This document shows positions 1-8,148 of a DNA stretch of 64,000 nt, one piece after another. Each line of letters begins with the position of its first letter. Position 1 is the first letter of the stretch. The stretch is taken from contig NZ_LN832562.1 of NCBI RefSeq assembly GCF_900005615.1, positions 558,001-622,000 on the forward strand, read 5' to 3'. Source of the DNA: Paracoccus aminovorans (GTDB lineage: Bacteria; Pseudomonadota; Alphaproteobacteria; Rhodobacterales; Rhodobacteraceae). The position numbers were made by a program, and so were the translations under genes. A model generated the notes under the pieces. That model was not told the DNA's origin. It did no database searches and was given only the letters and a program-made list of their open reading frames with translations.

Positions 1-1
1 C

Positions 2-397
2 TTTCCCTTCGGCTTCGGCCTGGGCTATGCGCCGGTCGCTTACGGCCCGCCCCGCCTGTCGCAAGACGCGGCCCGCGCGGCTGAGACGGTCGCGTTGCGG
101 ATCGCCATCCGCAACACCGGCACCCGCGCCACCACCGAGACCGTCCAGCTTTACGCCAGCGACCCGGTGGCCCGCGTCACCCGCCCGGGGCGCAAGCTGA
201 TCGATTTCGCGCAGGTGGCGCTGGCCTCCGGCGAAAGCCGCGAGGTCCATTTCCGCATCGCCGCCGGTCAGTTCCGCTATCCGCTCGCCCCCTCGCTCGG
301 CGCCGCCGAATGGGTGCGCGACCCCGGGCTGGTGCGGCTGCATGTCGGGCCGAACAGCCGCGATACCCAGATGGTGGAGCTGACATGGCTGGACTGA
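2..397 (+). CDS. C-terminal part of a GH3 beta-glucosidase (5' end outside window)
   Basis: The reading frame is open from the first bases, so the gene starts upstream of the window. About 131 residues are visible. They begin with FPFGFGLGY, the hallmark that joins the GH3 C-terminal alpha/beta domain to the fibronectin-III-like domain of beta-glucosidases. The rest (NTGTRATTETVQLY, GESREVHF, a terminal strand ending in ELTWLD) fits that FnIII-like domain. The catalytic domains are not in view, so substrate specificity cannot be read. The stop at 395-397 overlaps the ATG of the next gene at 385, so the two are translationally coupled. With a GH144-like neighbour, beta-1,2-glucan or a derived disaccharide is a possible substrate, by inference only. 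Confidence 0.85.
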   Translation, partial: FPFGFGLGYAPVAYGPPRLSQDAARAAETVALRIAIRNTGTRATTETVQLYASDPVARVTRPGRKLIDFAQVALASGESREVHFRIAAGQFRYPLAPSLGAAEWVRDPGLVRLHVGPNSRDTQMVELTWLD

Positions 398-1635
398 TCC
401 GTGGTCTCGACGATGCGGCGCTGCGCGACCGGGTGGCGCAGGCGACGGCGCTTTACTTCCTCGACTGGAGCCACCCGGTCAGCGGCATGGCCCGCGAACG
501 CAGCGCCGGGGCCTTCGGCTATGACGCCGAGGAAACCGTCTGCACCGGCGGCAGCGGCTTCGGCCTTTTGGCGCAGCTCGTCGCCGCAGAACGCGGCTGG
601 CGGCCCCGGCGCGAGATCCTGGACCGGCTGGACCGCATGCTGGGATTCCTGGAAACAGCCGACCGGTTCGACGGCGTCTTTCCGCATTTCCTGCAAGGCT
701 CGACCGGGCGGGTGCTGCCCTTCATGGCGGGCGACGACGGCGGCGACCTGGTCGAGACCGCCTTCCTGATGCTGGGCCTCTTGGGCGCGGCGGCGTTTTT
801 CGCCAAGGAGCCGTCGATCGGCGCCCGCGTCCAGGCGCTGTTCGACGCGGTGAACTGGGCGGTGCATCTCCGCCAGGACGGTGCGGTGATGTGGCACCGC
901 CACCCGGACCGGCCCTGGCCGCCCCACGCCCTGCCGATCCGGGGCTGGAACGAGGCGCTGCCGGTCTTCGTCCTCGGCGCCGGCTCGCGCACCCATCCGA
1001 TCCCGGCGGCGTCCTATCACGACAGCTGGGCGCGGACGCCGACCTTCCTGAACGGGCGCGCCTATGGCGGCACGGTGCTGCCGCTGGGTCCCGATTGGGG
1101 CGGGCCGCTGTTCCTGTCGCAATACCCGTTCCTGGGCATCGACCCGAGGGGATTGCGCGACGCCTATGCCGATTACGGCGCCCAGGCCCGGGCGCATGCG
1201 CTGGTCAACCGCCACCATTGCCTGGCGAATCCGCATGGCTGGCAGGGCTACGGCCCCGAGCTTTGGGGGCTGACCGCCAGCGACGACCCCTCGGGCTATG
1301 TCGCCCATTCCCCGACCGAGGACACCGGCACCATCACCCCCACCGCGGCGCTGTCGTCCTTTCCCTTCGCGCCCGATGCGGCGATGCCGGTGCTGCGCCA
1401 CATGCACGACGTCCTGGGCGAACGCATCTGGGGCGAGGCCGGCTTCGTCGACGCCTTCTGCCCGGCACAGGACTGGGTGGCGGAAAGCCGGCTCGCCATC
1501 GACCAGGCGCCCATCGTCATCGGGTTGGAAAACCACCGCTCGGGGCTGATCTGGCGGCTGGTCTCGGGCCGGCCCGAGGTGCGGCGCGGGTTGCGGGCGC
1601 TGGGTTTCAGCGCGCCCTATCTGCCCATGGCCTGA
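385..1635 (+). CDS. GH144-like 'glycoamylase' family protein (PF10091-type)
   Basis: A 416-residue protein starting at ATG 385 (MAGLIRGLDD), inside the end of the upstream GH3 gene. An earlier in-frame start would extend it with unrelated sequence. The family pattern is clear throughout: FLDWSHPVSGMARERS near the start, GGSGFGLLA, RGWNEALPVFVLGAGS, QYPFLGIDPRG, GPELWGLTASD and DTGTITPTAALSSFPF. Members form an (alpha/alpha)6 barrel. The characterised relatives in GH144 are endo-beta-1,2-glucanases, although the Pfam name is 'glycoamylase'. No signal peptide is visible, so it is probably cytoplasmic and acts on imported oligosaccharides. It forms an operon with the GH3 gene. Its 3' end overlaps the convergent GH15 gene by 19 bp. 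Confidence 0.85.
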   Translation: MAGLIRGLDDAALRDRVAQATALYFLDWSHPVSGMARERSAGAFGYDAEETVCTGGSGFGLLAQLVAAERGWRPRREILDRLDRMLGFLETADRFDGVFPHFLQGSTGRVLPFMAGDDGGDLVETAFLMLGLLGAAAFFAKEPSIGARVQALFDAVNWAVHLRQDGAVMWHRHPDRPWPPHALPIRGWNEALPVFVLGAGSRTHPIPAASYHDSWARTPTFLNGRAYGGTVLPLGPDWGGPLFLSQYPFLGIDPRGLRDAYADYGAQARAHALVNRHHCLANPHGWQGYGPELWGLTASDDPSGYVAHSPTEDTGTITPTAALSSFPFAPDAAMPVLRHMHDVLGERIWGEAGFVDAFCPAQDWVAESRLAIDQAPIVIGLENHRSGLIWRLVSGRPEVRRGLRALGFSAPYLPMA

Positions 1636-2879
1636 ACCGCCGCCTCCCGCGCCTCGACGGCTGCGAGAAAGGCCGCCGCCGACCAGGCCAGGTCGAGGCA
1701 AGAGGCCGGGGCGCCGCTGGCGCGGTCGAACTGCTCGGGCAGCGGGCCGGGGTCCGGTGCCACCGTCTGGATCAGGGCCATCCAGGCCTCGGCGCGGGCG
1801 AAGGCGTCGCGCTCGCCGGTCTGGGCGGCGATGCGGTAACGCAGTTCGGCAAAGCCCAGCGTCACCGGATACCAGGGGTTGCCGCCGCAATAGACATCGC
1901 CGGCGAAACGGCCGATGGCAGGCACCGCGCGGTCGCGGTTGATCGGGTAGAGCCCGGCAAAGATCCGTTCCAGCCCCGCCGCCGTGGCCCGGGTCCGCGG
2001 CGCCGTCAGGGCGAAAGGACCGTGGTCGCGGCCGGCGTGCAGGATGGCCAGGCAGGTGGCGCTGTCGAGCCCGCCCTCGGGCGCCTCGATGCTTTCGCGC
2101 CAGCCGCCGGTCGCCGGGTCGGCAGTGGTTTCGATCAGGCCCGCCAGCCGGTCGGCAGCGGCCTGATGGCCGGCGCGGTCCAGCGCATCCCATTGCGCCA
2201 GCAGGGTGAAGGTGGTGCGCCGCGGCGGCTCTTCCTCCCAGGGACCGATGCAGGGCCGGCCGGCCACGCGCAGCACATGGGCGATGTCGCGGGCGATCAG
2301 CGCATGGGCCAGCGTGCCGGCCGCCTCGGGCAGTTCCGCCAGAACCGCCATCAGCGCCGAGGCCCGCAGCGCCGGGCCGTCGTCCTGCGGCCGGCTCCAC
2401 TGTTCCAGGTCGGGCGTGCCGTCGGGCGCGACGCGCGGCTCCTGCAGCCAGGCATCGCCCGCCATCGCCGCCAGTTCCGCGTCGGGGCGCAGGAATGGGG
2501 CGAGGCCGGGCCGGCAGGTGGCGCGCAGCGGGTTTTCCGCCGGCCCCCGGCGCGCCGGGTCGGAAATCGCCAGGGAAAAGTCGATGAAGTCGCCGACGAA
2601 GCGCCGCCAGAACCCCCGCGCCGGCGGATCGGCCCGGATCGCCAGCGGCACCGCGCGCAGCACGATGGCGGAATCGCGGATCCAATGGTGGAAATAGTCC
2701 GGCTCGGGGTTCCAGTCCGCCGCCCGCGGCGAGGCCAGGACCGAGCCCGCCGCCGGCCGCACGGTCCAGCCGAAGCCCTCGCGCCGGCGGGTCAGATGCG
2801 TGGCCGAGCAGGCGCTGCGCAGGGCGCGGGCCGAGGCCAGGCGCTGCGCCGCGATCCAAGCCGGATCGGGCGCCGCCAC
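1617..2879 (-). CDS. GH15 glucoamylase-type hydrolase
   Basis: A 420-residue protein. The start is taken as GTG 2879, three bases past the upstream TGA (2882-2884), giving VAAPDPAWIAAQ. Upstream codons belong to the frame under the alpha/beta hydrolase gene. GH15 landmarks in order: PDYFHHWIRDS (substrate-binding loop), GPWEEEPP with the likely general-acid Glu, NPWYPVTLGFAELRYR, and near the C-terminus LPEQFDRASGAPAS, whose Glu fits the general base, followed by LDLAWSAAAFL. GH15 enzymes release glucose from the non-reducing ends of alpha-glucans. The protein is shorter than many bacterial GH15 enzymes because it lacks the N-terminal beta domain. No signal peptide is seen. Probably co-transcribed with the upstream hydrolase. 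Confidence 0.85.
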   Translation of the reverse strand: MAAPDPAWIAAQRLASARALRSACSATHLTRRREGFGWTVRPAAGSVLASPRAADWNPEPDYFHHWIRDSAIVLRAVPLAIRADPPARGFWRRFVGDFIDFSLAISDPARRGPAENPLRATCRPGLAPFLRPDAELAAMAGDAWLQEPRVAPDGTPDLEQWSRPQDDGPALRASALMAVLAELPEAAGTLAHALIARDIAHVLRVAGRPCIGPWEEEPPRRTTFTLLAQWDALDRAGHQAAADRLAGLIETTADPATGGWRESIEAPEGGLDSATCLAILHAGRDHGPFALTAPRTRATAAGLERIFAGLYPINRDRAVPAIGRFAGDVYCGGNPWYPVTLGFAELRYRIAAQTGERDAFARAEAWMALIQTVAPDPGPLPEQFDRASGAPASCLDLAWSAAAFLAAVEAREAAVQAMGR

Positions 2880-2881
2880 GC

Positions 2882-3631
2882 TCAGGCGCCGAGCGCGGCC
2901 AGCGCGGCCGCCAGCATGTCGGCGCAGGCCGCCCCGGCGGGGCAATGATGCGCGTCCGGCAGCGCCGCGAAGAAGCGCGCATTCGGCGCCGCCGCGAAAT
3001 AGGCGCGGGCCTCCTTCAGCGGCACCAGCCCGTCCGCCGCCCCGGTCACCACCGCCAGGGGTGCGACGGTGCGATTCAGGGCAGGCTCGGCATCGGCTGT
3101 CCGCATTTCCTCGAAATAGCCCGGCGCCTCGGAGCGGACCTCCTCGATCGCCGCCGGTCCCATCGCCTCGCGCGCGGCCATCAGCACCCGGCCCGACATC
3201 GGCGGCGACACCGCCAGGACGTGATGCGCATCGGGGCTGGCGGCGGCCAGATGGGCGATGGCGAAGGCGCCGATGCTGTGGCCGGCCAGCGCCCGCGGCG
3301 CCCCGGGCCATTGCGCGGCGATCCAGGCCCAGGTCGCGGCGGCGGCGGCGGTATGGCCGGCGAAAGAGATCAGCGCCGGTGGGCCCGACCCGGGCAGGGC
3401 CGCCGAATGCGGCAGTTCCGGCGCCGCGACCCGCCAGCCGCGGGCCAGATAGGCGCGGGCGATCTCGGCGATCTGGGGCTGGCCGGGCGCCCCGTTGCGG
3501 CCATGGACCAGAAGCACGGTGCCCTTCGGCGGCCCTTCCGGCTCGGCCACCACCACGGGAATGGGGACGGCCGCAGCCGTCGCCTCCATGCGGCGGGCGG
3601 TATCGGTCCAAGGGGCGCAGGGCTGTGTCAT
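2882..3631 (-). CDS. alpha/beta hydrolase
   Basis: A 249-residue soluble protein with the alpha/beta-hydrolase fold: GTVLLVHGRNG forms the oxyanion-hole loop, GHSIG is the nucleophile elbow with Ser as nucleophile, TGAADGLVPL carries the probable acid after strand 6, and DAHHCPAG near the C-terminus carries the catalytic His. The order and spacing fit a complete triad. The substrate cannot be read; bacterial proteins of this kind are esterases, lipases or dienelactone-hydrolase-like enzymes. It is followed immediately by the GH15 gene, so the two are probably co-transcribed. Confidence 0.75.
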   Translation of the reverse strand: MTQPCAPWTDTARRMEATAAAVPIPVVVAEPEGPPKGTVLLVHGRNGAPGQPQIAEIARAYLARGWRVAAPELPHSAALPGSGPPALISFAGHTAAAAATWAWIAAQWPGAPRALAGHSIGAFAIAHLAAASPDAHHVLAVSPPMSGRVLMAAREAMGPAAIEEVRSEAPGYFEEMRTADAEPALNRTVAPLAVVTGAADGLVPLKEARAYFAAAPNARFFAALPDAHHCPAGAACADMLAAALAALGA

Positions 3632-3650
3632 CGCCCGTTTCTAGCGCGGC

Positions 3651-3702
3651 CTGCGGCGGGCTCCAATAGCCCGCCGCAGCGGGGCCGCGATTTTCCGGCC
3701 CC
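3651..3702 (-). terminator. tandem stem-loops between two minus-strand genes
   Basis: A perfect 12-bp inverted repeat (CTGCGGCGGGCT, 5-base loop, AGCCCGCCGCAG; 3651-3679) is followed by a second GGGGCCG...CGGCCCC hairpin (about 3681-3702). It lies between the stop of the KGG-like gene and the start of the alpha/beta hydrolase gene. No T-run follows, so it may end or process the KGG transcript rather than act as a canonical intrinsic terminator. Confidence 0.5.
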
Positions 3703-3757
3703 GGCTTGCTGCCTTGCCCCGGGTCGCCCGGTCAGGCGCCGCGCGGCGCTGGCGCGA

Positions 3758-4234
3758 TCACCAATCGTCGCGGTAGCGGCCGGGCCGACGATCCCCGGCG
3801 CGGCCATAGCGGCGGCGATCCTCCTCGTCGTCCCGCAGCGCGTCCTGGCGGCGGCGGCGCTCGGCGCCGTCGTCGCCGAACCACGAGGCGACCTCGTCCC
3901 CGGCCCGGTCCATCCAGTCCCGATCCCGCGCATCGCGCGGGTCGCGGTCGTCCCAGTGCGGGCGGCGATGGGTGCCATAGGCCCCGCCCTCGTCCCCCCG
4001 GCCATAGCCTCGACGGTCGTCGCGGTCATCCTCGGCATAGCCGCGCGACCTGCCGGAATAATCGCCGTAGGGCGTGCCATAGGCGCCGCGGCCATAATCG
4101 CCATAGCCGCGCTCGCCGCCATAGGCGCGGCCCCGGTCGTGGTCGCGGTCGTCCTGCCCGTAGCGGTCGGCGCCGTAGGCACGGCCGCCATAGCCGCGGC
4201 CATTGCGGTCTTGGTCTGCCCAGCGATCTGCCAT
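3758..4234 (-). CDS. low-complexity SWFGD-type stress protein
   Basis: A 158-residue, very hydrophilic protein made almost entirely of R, D, G and Y. The start ATG 4234 has a strong ribosome binding site (AGGAGG) directly upstream. The one conserved element is EVASWFGDDGAERRRRQD near residues 108-128. This resembles the SWFGD motif of alphaproteobacterial proteins that usually carry a BON domain after it; no BON domain is present here, and the protein ends about 30 residues later. It is predicted to be disordered and cytoplasmic, and its role is unknown. An EcfG-type promoter sits about 55 bp upstream, so it is probably a general stress gene. Confidence 0.7.
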   Translation of the reverse strand: MADRWADQDRNGRGYGGRAYGADRYGQDDRDHDRGRAYGGERGYGDYGRGAYGTPYGDYSGRSRGYAEDDRDDRRGYGRGDEGGAYGTHRRPHWDDRDPRDARDRDWMDRAGDEVASWFGDDGAERRRRQDALRDDEEDRRRYGRAGDRRPGRYRDDW

Positions 4235-4286
4235 GTCATCCTCCTGTGTCAGGGATCGCAGCCGTCGCGGACGGCTGGGGGCGGAG

Positions 4287-4311
4287 AACCGGGGCCGCCC
4301 CGGAATGTTCC
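4287..4311 (-). promoter_or_regulatory. EcfG-type promoter GGAAC-N16-GGTT
   Basis: On the minus strand GGAAC (4311-4307) and GGTT (4290-4287) are exactly 16 bases apart, upstream of the SWFGD-type gene. The spacing matches the alphaproteobacterial EcfG consensus GGAAC-N16/17-CGTT, with C changed to G in the -10. Confidence 0.7.
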
Positions 4312-4346
4312 TGGCCGGGTCCCGAAAGGTGACGGCAGAGCGCGCG

Positions 4347-4371
4347 GGAACATCGGCCGCCCTTTGCCGTT
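4347..4371 (+). promoter_or_regulatory. EcfG-type promoter GGAAC-N16-CGTT (perfect)
   Basis: GGAAC at 4347-4351, 16-base spacer, CGTT at 4368-4371. It matches the consensus exactly and lies 34 bp before the ATG of the carboxylate-amine ligase gene. It is divergent from the promoter at 4287-4311. Confidence 0.8.
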
Positions 4372-4404
4372 GTGCTGGCAGCGTCGTTGCCAGAGGGGGG
4401 AAAT

Positions 4405-5535
4405 ATGGCGGAGGAAAAGCTTTTCACCCTGGGCATCGAAGAGGAATACCTGCTGGTCGATGCCGAGACCGGCGCCCTGCGCGAAGCGCCCGACGCGCTG
4501 ATGGCCGCCTGCAAGGCCGAGCTGAAGGACCAGGTCAGCCCCGAATTCCTGCGCTGCCAGATCGAGGTCGGCACGCCCCCCGCCGCCGACGTGACCCAGG
4601 CCCGCGCGCATCTGGCGGCGCTGCGCGGCAGCATCGCGCGCCATGCGGCGGAATTCGGCCTGGCGCCGATCTCGGCCGCCTGCCATCCGCTGGCGGACTG
4701 GCGCGACCAGGACCATACCGACAAGGACCGCTACAACCAGCTGTCCCATGAAATGGGCGGGGTGTCCCGGCGCATGCTGATCTGCGGCATGCATGTCCAT
4801 GTCGGCGTGCCAGACCCGGCCCTGCGCATCGACCTGATGAACCAGCTGTCCTGGTTCCTGCCGCATCTGCTGGCGCTGTCGGCCTCCAGCCCGTTCTGGC
4901 AGGGCGAGGACACGCTGCTGGCCTCGTATCGCACCACGGTCTTCGCCGGCTATCCGCGCACCGGCCTGCCGCCGCGCTTTGGCAGCTGGACCGAGTTCGA
5001 GCGCGCGGTCGCCGCCCTGTCCGAGATCGGCATCATCGAGGACGGCAGCAAGATCTGGTGGGACCTGCGCCCCTCGGTCCGCTTCCCGACGCTCGAAACC
5101 CGCATCTGCGACGCCTGCCCGCGGCTCGACGACGCCATCACCCTGGTCGCGCTGGTGCAGGCGACCATGCGCATGCTGTGGCGGCTGTCCCGCAAGAACC
5201 TTCGCTGGCGGCAATACGACAATTTCCTTTTGGGCGAGAACCGCTGGCGGGCGACGCGCTATGGGCTGACCGAAGGGCTGATCGACTTCGGCGCCCATCG
5301 CATCCTGCCCTTCGACGAGATCGCCGAGGACTGGCTGGCCGCCATCTCCGAGGACGCCGATGCGCTTGACAGCCAGGCCGCCGTCGCCGGCCTGCGCGAC
5401 ATGATCGCACGCGGCAGCGCCGCCGAACGGCAGCGCGCGGTCCACGCCGCCGCCCTGACCGGCGGCGCCGGCCCCGAAGAGGCCTTCCGCGAGGTGGTGA
5501 TGTGGCTGGTCGAGGAATTCCGCCGCGGCCTCTAG
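4405..5535 (+). CDS. ybdK: carboxylate-amine ligase, YbdK/GCS2 family
   Basis: A 376-residue protein. ATG 4405 is preceded by the purine-rich GAGGGGGGAAAT, and the protein begins [19 protein letters not shown]; the GIEEEY stretch is the family's N-terminal metal/substrate signature. Further family features are [26 protein letters not shown] and [13 protein letters not shown]. The length fits the YbdK family (about 370). YbdK proteins have weak gamma-glutamate-cysteine ligase activity in vitro; the natural amine and acid are uncertain. A perfect EcfG promoter just upstream places it in the general stress regulon, which fits a role in making a protective thiol or dipeptide. That role is an inference. 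Confidence 0.85.
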   Translation: MAEEKLFTLGIEEEYLLVDAETGALREAPDALMAACKAELKDQVSPEFLRCQIEVGTPPAADVTQARAHLAALRGSIARHAAEFGLAPISAACHPLADWRDQDHTDKDRYNQLSHEMGGVSRRMLICGMHVHVGVPDPALRIDLMNQLSWFLPHLLALSASSPFWQGEDTLLASYRTTVFAGYPRTGLPPRFGSWTEFERAVAALSEIGIIEDGSKIWWDLRPSVRFPTLETRICDACPRLDDAITLVALVQATMRMLWRLSRKNLRWRQYDNFLLGENRWRATRYGLTEGLIDFGAHRILPFDEIAEDWLAAISEDADALDSQAAVAGLRDMIARGSAAERQRAVHAAALTGGAGPEEAFREVVMWLVEEFRRGL

Positions 5536-6258
5536 CGGGCCGCTGAAACGGTCGCTTCAGAGGGCATCGTTGCGGAAATTATCCTGGATCCGGTGAAAAC
5601 CGGAAAGAAACCGGGCATTTCCGGGTGATTCCAGGCAAATTCTCTGGTTTCCAGCGCGGAATGCGCCGTCACGCTGATTTTTCAGAAGCCTGCTAGAAGG
5701 CCTCTGGAATGTCTCCAGGCCGAGAAGGCTCTCGCTTGCAGCGAATTCTGCATCAAACCCTTTGATGCACCTGGCATGATGGTTTCGATCATCAATTCGC
5801 CCTTGGCCTTGGGGCGGCGTGCGGCGTTGCCGGCGACCATGGTTGCGGTGAAGCGGAAGCCGACCTGTTCGACGCCACAATAGACGGTCTGCGTCAGGCC
5901 GCCGACGGTCTTGGGTCCCGCCGAGGCCTATTCGAGGCGTTTGCGACGTCTTTTGGATCGAGCCTGCACCGGATCAACCGCTCCGCCGCAATCAGGGGAC
6001 GGACGAAGCCGCGCAGCGTGCCTCGAACGCGGCATCGAGACAGGCCGGCGCTTCTTTCACCACCCGCAGAAATTGCAGCGGATGCCGCGGGGAGGCGCGC
6101 CGCAAGGTTCCCGGCGCTGAAACCCGCTCGCCTCGACCGGCCCGGGCATCTGCAACCCCCGTCGCGCCGAAGGTGAATCGTGTTCCCGAAGCCGGCTTCA
6201 GGACCGACGTCTTCGGCAGGCTGCCGGCCGGTGCCGGACGGCGGCTTTCCCTCGCCTC
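5536..6258. other. gene-free stretch with insertion-sequence debris
   Basis: Between the ligase gene and the sodC promoter no intact gene is seen. The only recognisable content is a transposase C-terminal remnant on the minus strand at about 5760-5946, with IS-end-like sequence at 5690-5700. The remainder (about 5950-6258) has short open frames on both strands without recognisable motifs. Confidence 0.5.
5760..5946 (-). pseudogene. remnant of an IS5-family transposase C-terminus
   Basis: Minus-strand translation reads KRLE, a stop codon, then GPKTVGGLTQTVYCGVEQ and VGFRFTATMVAGNAARRPK. This parallels the C-terminus of IS5-type transposases (KRIEE-FGW-KTVGGL-QT-YRG-E-V-F-FT-TMAA-NLARLPK). A stop replaces one of the glutamates and the N-terminal catalytic part is missing. 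It is a decayed insertion and not expressed as a transposase. The assignment rests on pattern recall, so the subgroup is uncertain. Confidence 0.5.
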
Positions 6259-6283
6259 GGAACAATGCGCCCCGCCCCGGGTT
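6259..6283 (+). promoter_or_regulatory. EcfG-type promoter GGAAC-N16-GGTT before sodC
   Basis: GGAAC at 6259-6263, a 16-base spacer and GGTT at 6280-6283, 35 bp before the sodC ATG. It matches the variant seen at the other stress genes in this window. Confidence 0.65.
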
Positions 6284-6317
6284 CCCTCCCGACACGCATA
6301 AAACCGGAGGAACAACG

Positions 6318-6815
6318 ATGCGCAACCAATTGCTGGTCCTTGGCCTTGCCCTGCTGCCGATTGCCGCCCATGCCGAGGACGCGCGGGCGACCTTCCTGGA
6401 CAGGAACGGTGAGGAGGCCGGAACCGCGACGCTGACCGCGACGCCGGGCGGCGTGCTGATCGGGACCGAGGTGACCGGTCTGCCGCCAGGCCGGTGGGTC
6501 GCCTTCCACATCCACGAAACCGGCACTTGCGACCACGCCACCAGCCATGAATCCGCGGGCGGGCATTTCAACCCCTCGGGCGCGCCGCATGGCGTGCTGT
6601 CCGAAGGCGGTCCGCACGCCGGCGACATGCCGAATATCTGGGTGGATGCCGAGGGCACCGCGCGGGCGCAGGTGTTCAATCCGCTGGTGACGCTGGCCGA
6701 GGGCGACAATGCGATCAAGGGCCGGGCCCTGATGATCCATGCGGGACCCGACGACTACCAGACCCAGCCCACCGGCGGCGCCGGCGACCGGCTGGGCTGC
6801 GCGGTGATCGAATAG
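6318..6815 (+). CDS. sodC: periplasmic Cu/Zn superoxide dismutase
   Basis: A 165-residue precursor. ATG 6318 has GGAGG 7 bases upstream. Residues 1-20 (MRNQLLVLGLALLPIAAHAE) form a Sec signal peptide, so the enzyme is periplasmic. It dismutates superoxide to hydrogen peroxide and oxygen. All expected metal ligands are visible: His-His in HIHETGTC, the bridging His in GGHFNP, the zinc His residues in GAPHG and GGPHAGD with the Asp of AGD, and the last copper His in MIHAGPDDY. The structural disulfide can form between the Cys of GTCDH and the Cys of LGCAVIE. An EcfG-type promoter upstream suggests induction by general stress. Confidence 0.93.
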   Translation: MRNQLLVLGLALLPIAAHAEDARATFLDRNGEEAGTATLTATPGGVLIGTEVTGLPPGRWVAFHIHETGTCDHATSHESAGGHFNPSGAPHGVLSEGGPHAGDMPNIWVDAEGTARAQVFNPLVTLAEGDNAIKGRALMIHAGPDDYQTQPTGGAGDRLGCAVIE

Positions 6816-6819
6816 GCGC

Positions 6820-7905
6820 CTAGCCGCCCTCGCCTTCGCCGGCACCCAGATGCACCATCCGGCTGCGCAATTCGCAGCGCAGGCCGGCGGGGTCGTGCAG
6901 CATGTCGCTTTCGCCCATGAAGTCCTGCGCCAGCACGTCCTCGATGATGAGCGAGCCGAAGCCCTTGCCGTCGACGGGTTGGGGCGGCGGCCCCCCCGAT
7001 TCCGTCCAGATCAGGCGGAACGGATCCTCGCTGCCCGGCTTGCCGCCGGTCCAGTTGATATCCACCACGCCCCCGGGCACGGACAGAGCGCCGTATTTCA
7101 GCGCATTGGTCGCCAGTTCGTTGATCGCCAGCGCCAGGGTCAGCGCCTGCTTGGCCGACACCCGGATCGGCGGCCCCTCGATGTGGAACCGGCCCTGCCC
7201 CGTGCGGAACGGCAGCAGCGCCTGCTGGACCACCCGGCCGATCTCGGCGTCCAGCACGCCGGAATCGGTCAGCAGCGATTGCGCCTGCGCCAGGGAGCCG
7301 ATGCGCTGGCGCAGGATGTCGCCCGCCTCGTCGCCCTCATGGCTTTGCAGCGTCTGGTTCACGATGGCCGAGACCACCGTCAGCGTGTTCTTGATGCGGT
7401 GGCCCAGCTCGCCGTTCACCAGCCGCAGCTGCCGGCCCATCTCGACCTTGCCGGTGGTCTCGATCACCGTATCGATCATGCCGCGCACCACGCCGCTTTC
7501 GTCCCGGATCGGACTGTAGCAGAAGGTGAAATGGCAGGGCTCTGGATAGCCGTAGCGGTCGAGGACCAGCGGAAAATCCTCGATGAAGGTGGCCTCGCCG
7601 GCATAGGCGCGTTCGGCGATCGGGCCGATCTGCGGCCAGACGTCGCTCCAGATGTCGGCCCAGGAACGGCCCAGCACGTCGCCCTTGTCGCCCAGGATCG
7701 GCCGGAAGGCGTCGTTGTAGAAGGTGACCAGCCCCGGCCCCCAGACGATGCTTTTGGGAAACTTCGAGTTCAGCGCCATGCCAAGCGCGATCTTCAGGGC
7801 CGAGGGCCAATTCTCCGGCGGGCCGATTTCGCTGCTGGACCAGTCATGGGCACGAATGGCTTCGGCCATCTCGCCGCCGCCATCCAGAAAATGAACCGAA
7901 CCCAT
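6820..7905 (-). CDS. HRXXN-type (HWE/HisKA_2) sensor histidine kinase
   Basis: A 361-residue soluble kinase. ATG 7905 (MGSVHFLDGGGEMAEAI) is the first start in the coding-like region. Residues about 20-150 form a PAS-like sensor (W..SEIGPPENWPSALK, FPKSIVWGPGLVTFYNDAF, FTFCYSPIRDESG). The phospho-acceptor region is GELGHRIKNTL with His169, Arg170 and Asn173, the HRXXN pattern of kinases that act on PhyR in the general stress response. A HATPase region follows (LAINELATNALKYGAL, GFGSLIIEDVLAQDF). There are no membrane segments, so it senses a cytoplasmic signal. An EcfG-like promoter on its own strand at 7976-8000 would give positive feedback. No cognate PhyR is seen in the window. Its stop is 4 bp from the convergent sodC stop. 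Confidence 0.85.
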   Translation of the reverse strand: MGSVHFLDGGGEMAEAIRAHDWSSSEIGPPENWPSALKIALGMALNSKFPKSIVWGPGLVTFYNDAFRPILGDKGDVLGRSWADIWSDVWPQIGPIAERAYAGEATFIEDFPLVLDRYGYPEPCHFTFCYSPIRDESGVVRGMIDTVIETTGKVEMGRQLRLVNGELGHRIKNTLTVVSAIVNQTLQSHEGDEAGDILRQRIGSLAQAQSLLTDSGVLDAEIGRVVQQALLPFRTGQGRFHIEGPPIRVSAKQALTLALAINELATNALKYGALSVPGGVVDINWTGGKPGSEDPFRLIWTESGGPPPQPVDGKGFGSLIIEDVLAQDFMGESDMLHDPAGLRCELRSRMVHLGAGEGEGG

Positions 7906-7975
7906 TCCCGTGTCTCTCCCTCGCCACTCGGCTGCCGCCCGCCGCGGCATAATCCGCCACCGCGCGGCACAAGGC

Positions 7976-8000
7976 AACGTGGAAAACGGTTTTCGGTTCT
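7976..8000 (-). promoter_or_regulatory. probable EcfG-type promoter AGAAC-N16-CGTT
   Basis: On the minus strand AGAAC (8000-7996) and CGTT (7979-7976) are 16 bases apart, about 70 bp before the kinase start. One mismatch in the -35 (AGAAC for GGAAC). Confidence 0.5.
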
Positions 8001-8088
8001 CGCGCAAGCCGCCAATAAACAAAAGAAAAGCGCGGCCGGCCGCCCGGCAGGCGGAGGTGGGGCCAATCGGTCCGCCGACGCCCCCGGG

Positions 8089-8113
8089 GGAACAATTCCG
8101 CGCCCGCCCCGTT
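8089..8113 (+). promoter_or_regulatory. EcfG-type promoter GGAAC-N16-CGTT (perfect)
   Basis: GGAAC 8089-8093, spacer of exactly 16, CGTT 8110-8113. It matches the consensus and lies 36 bp before ATG 8149 of the cysteine hydrolase gene. Confidence 0.8.
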
Positions 8114-8148
8114 GCTGATCGAAGCGTCCCATCATCCGCAGGGGCATC

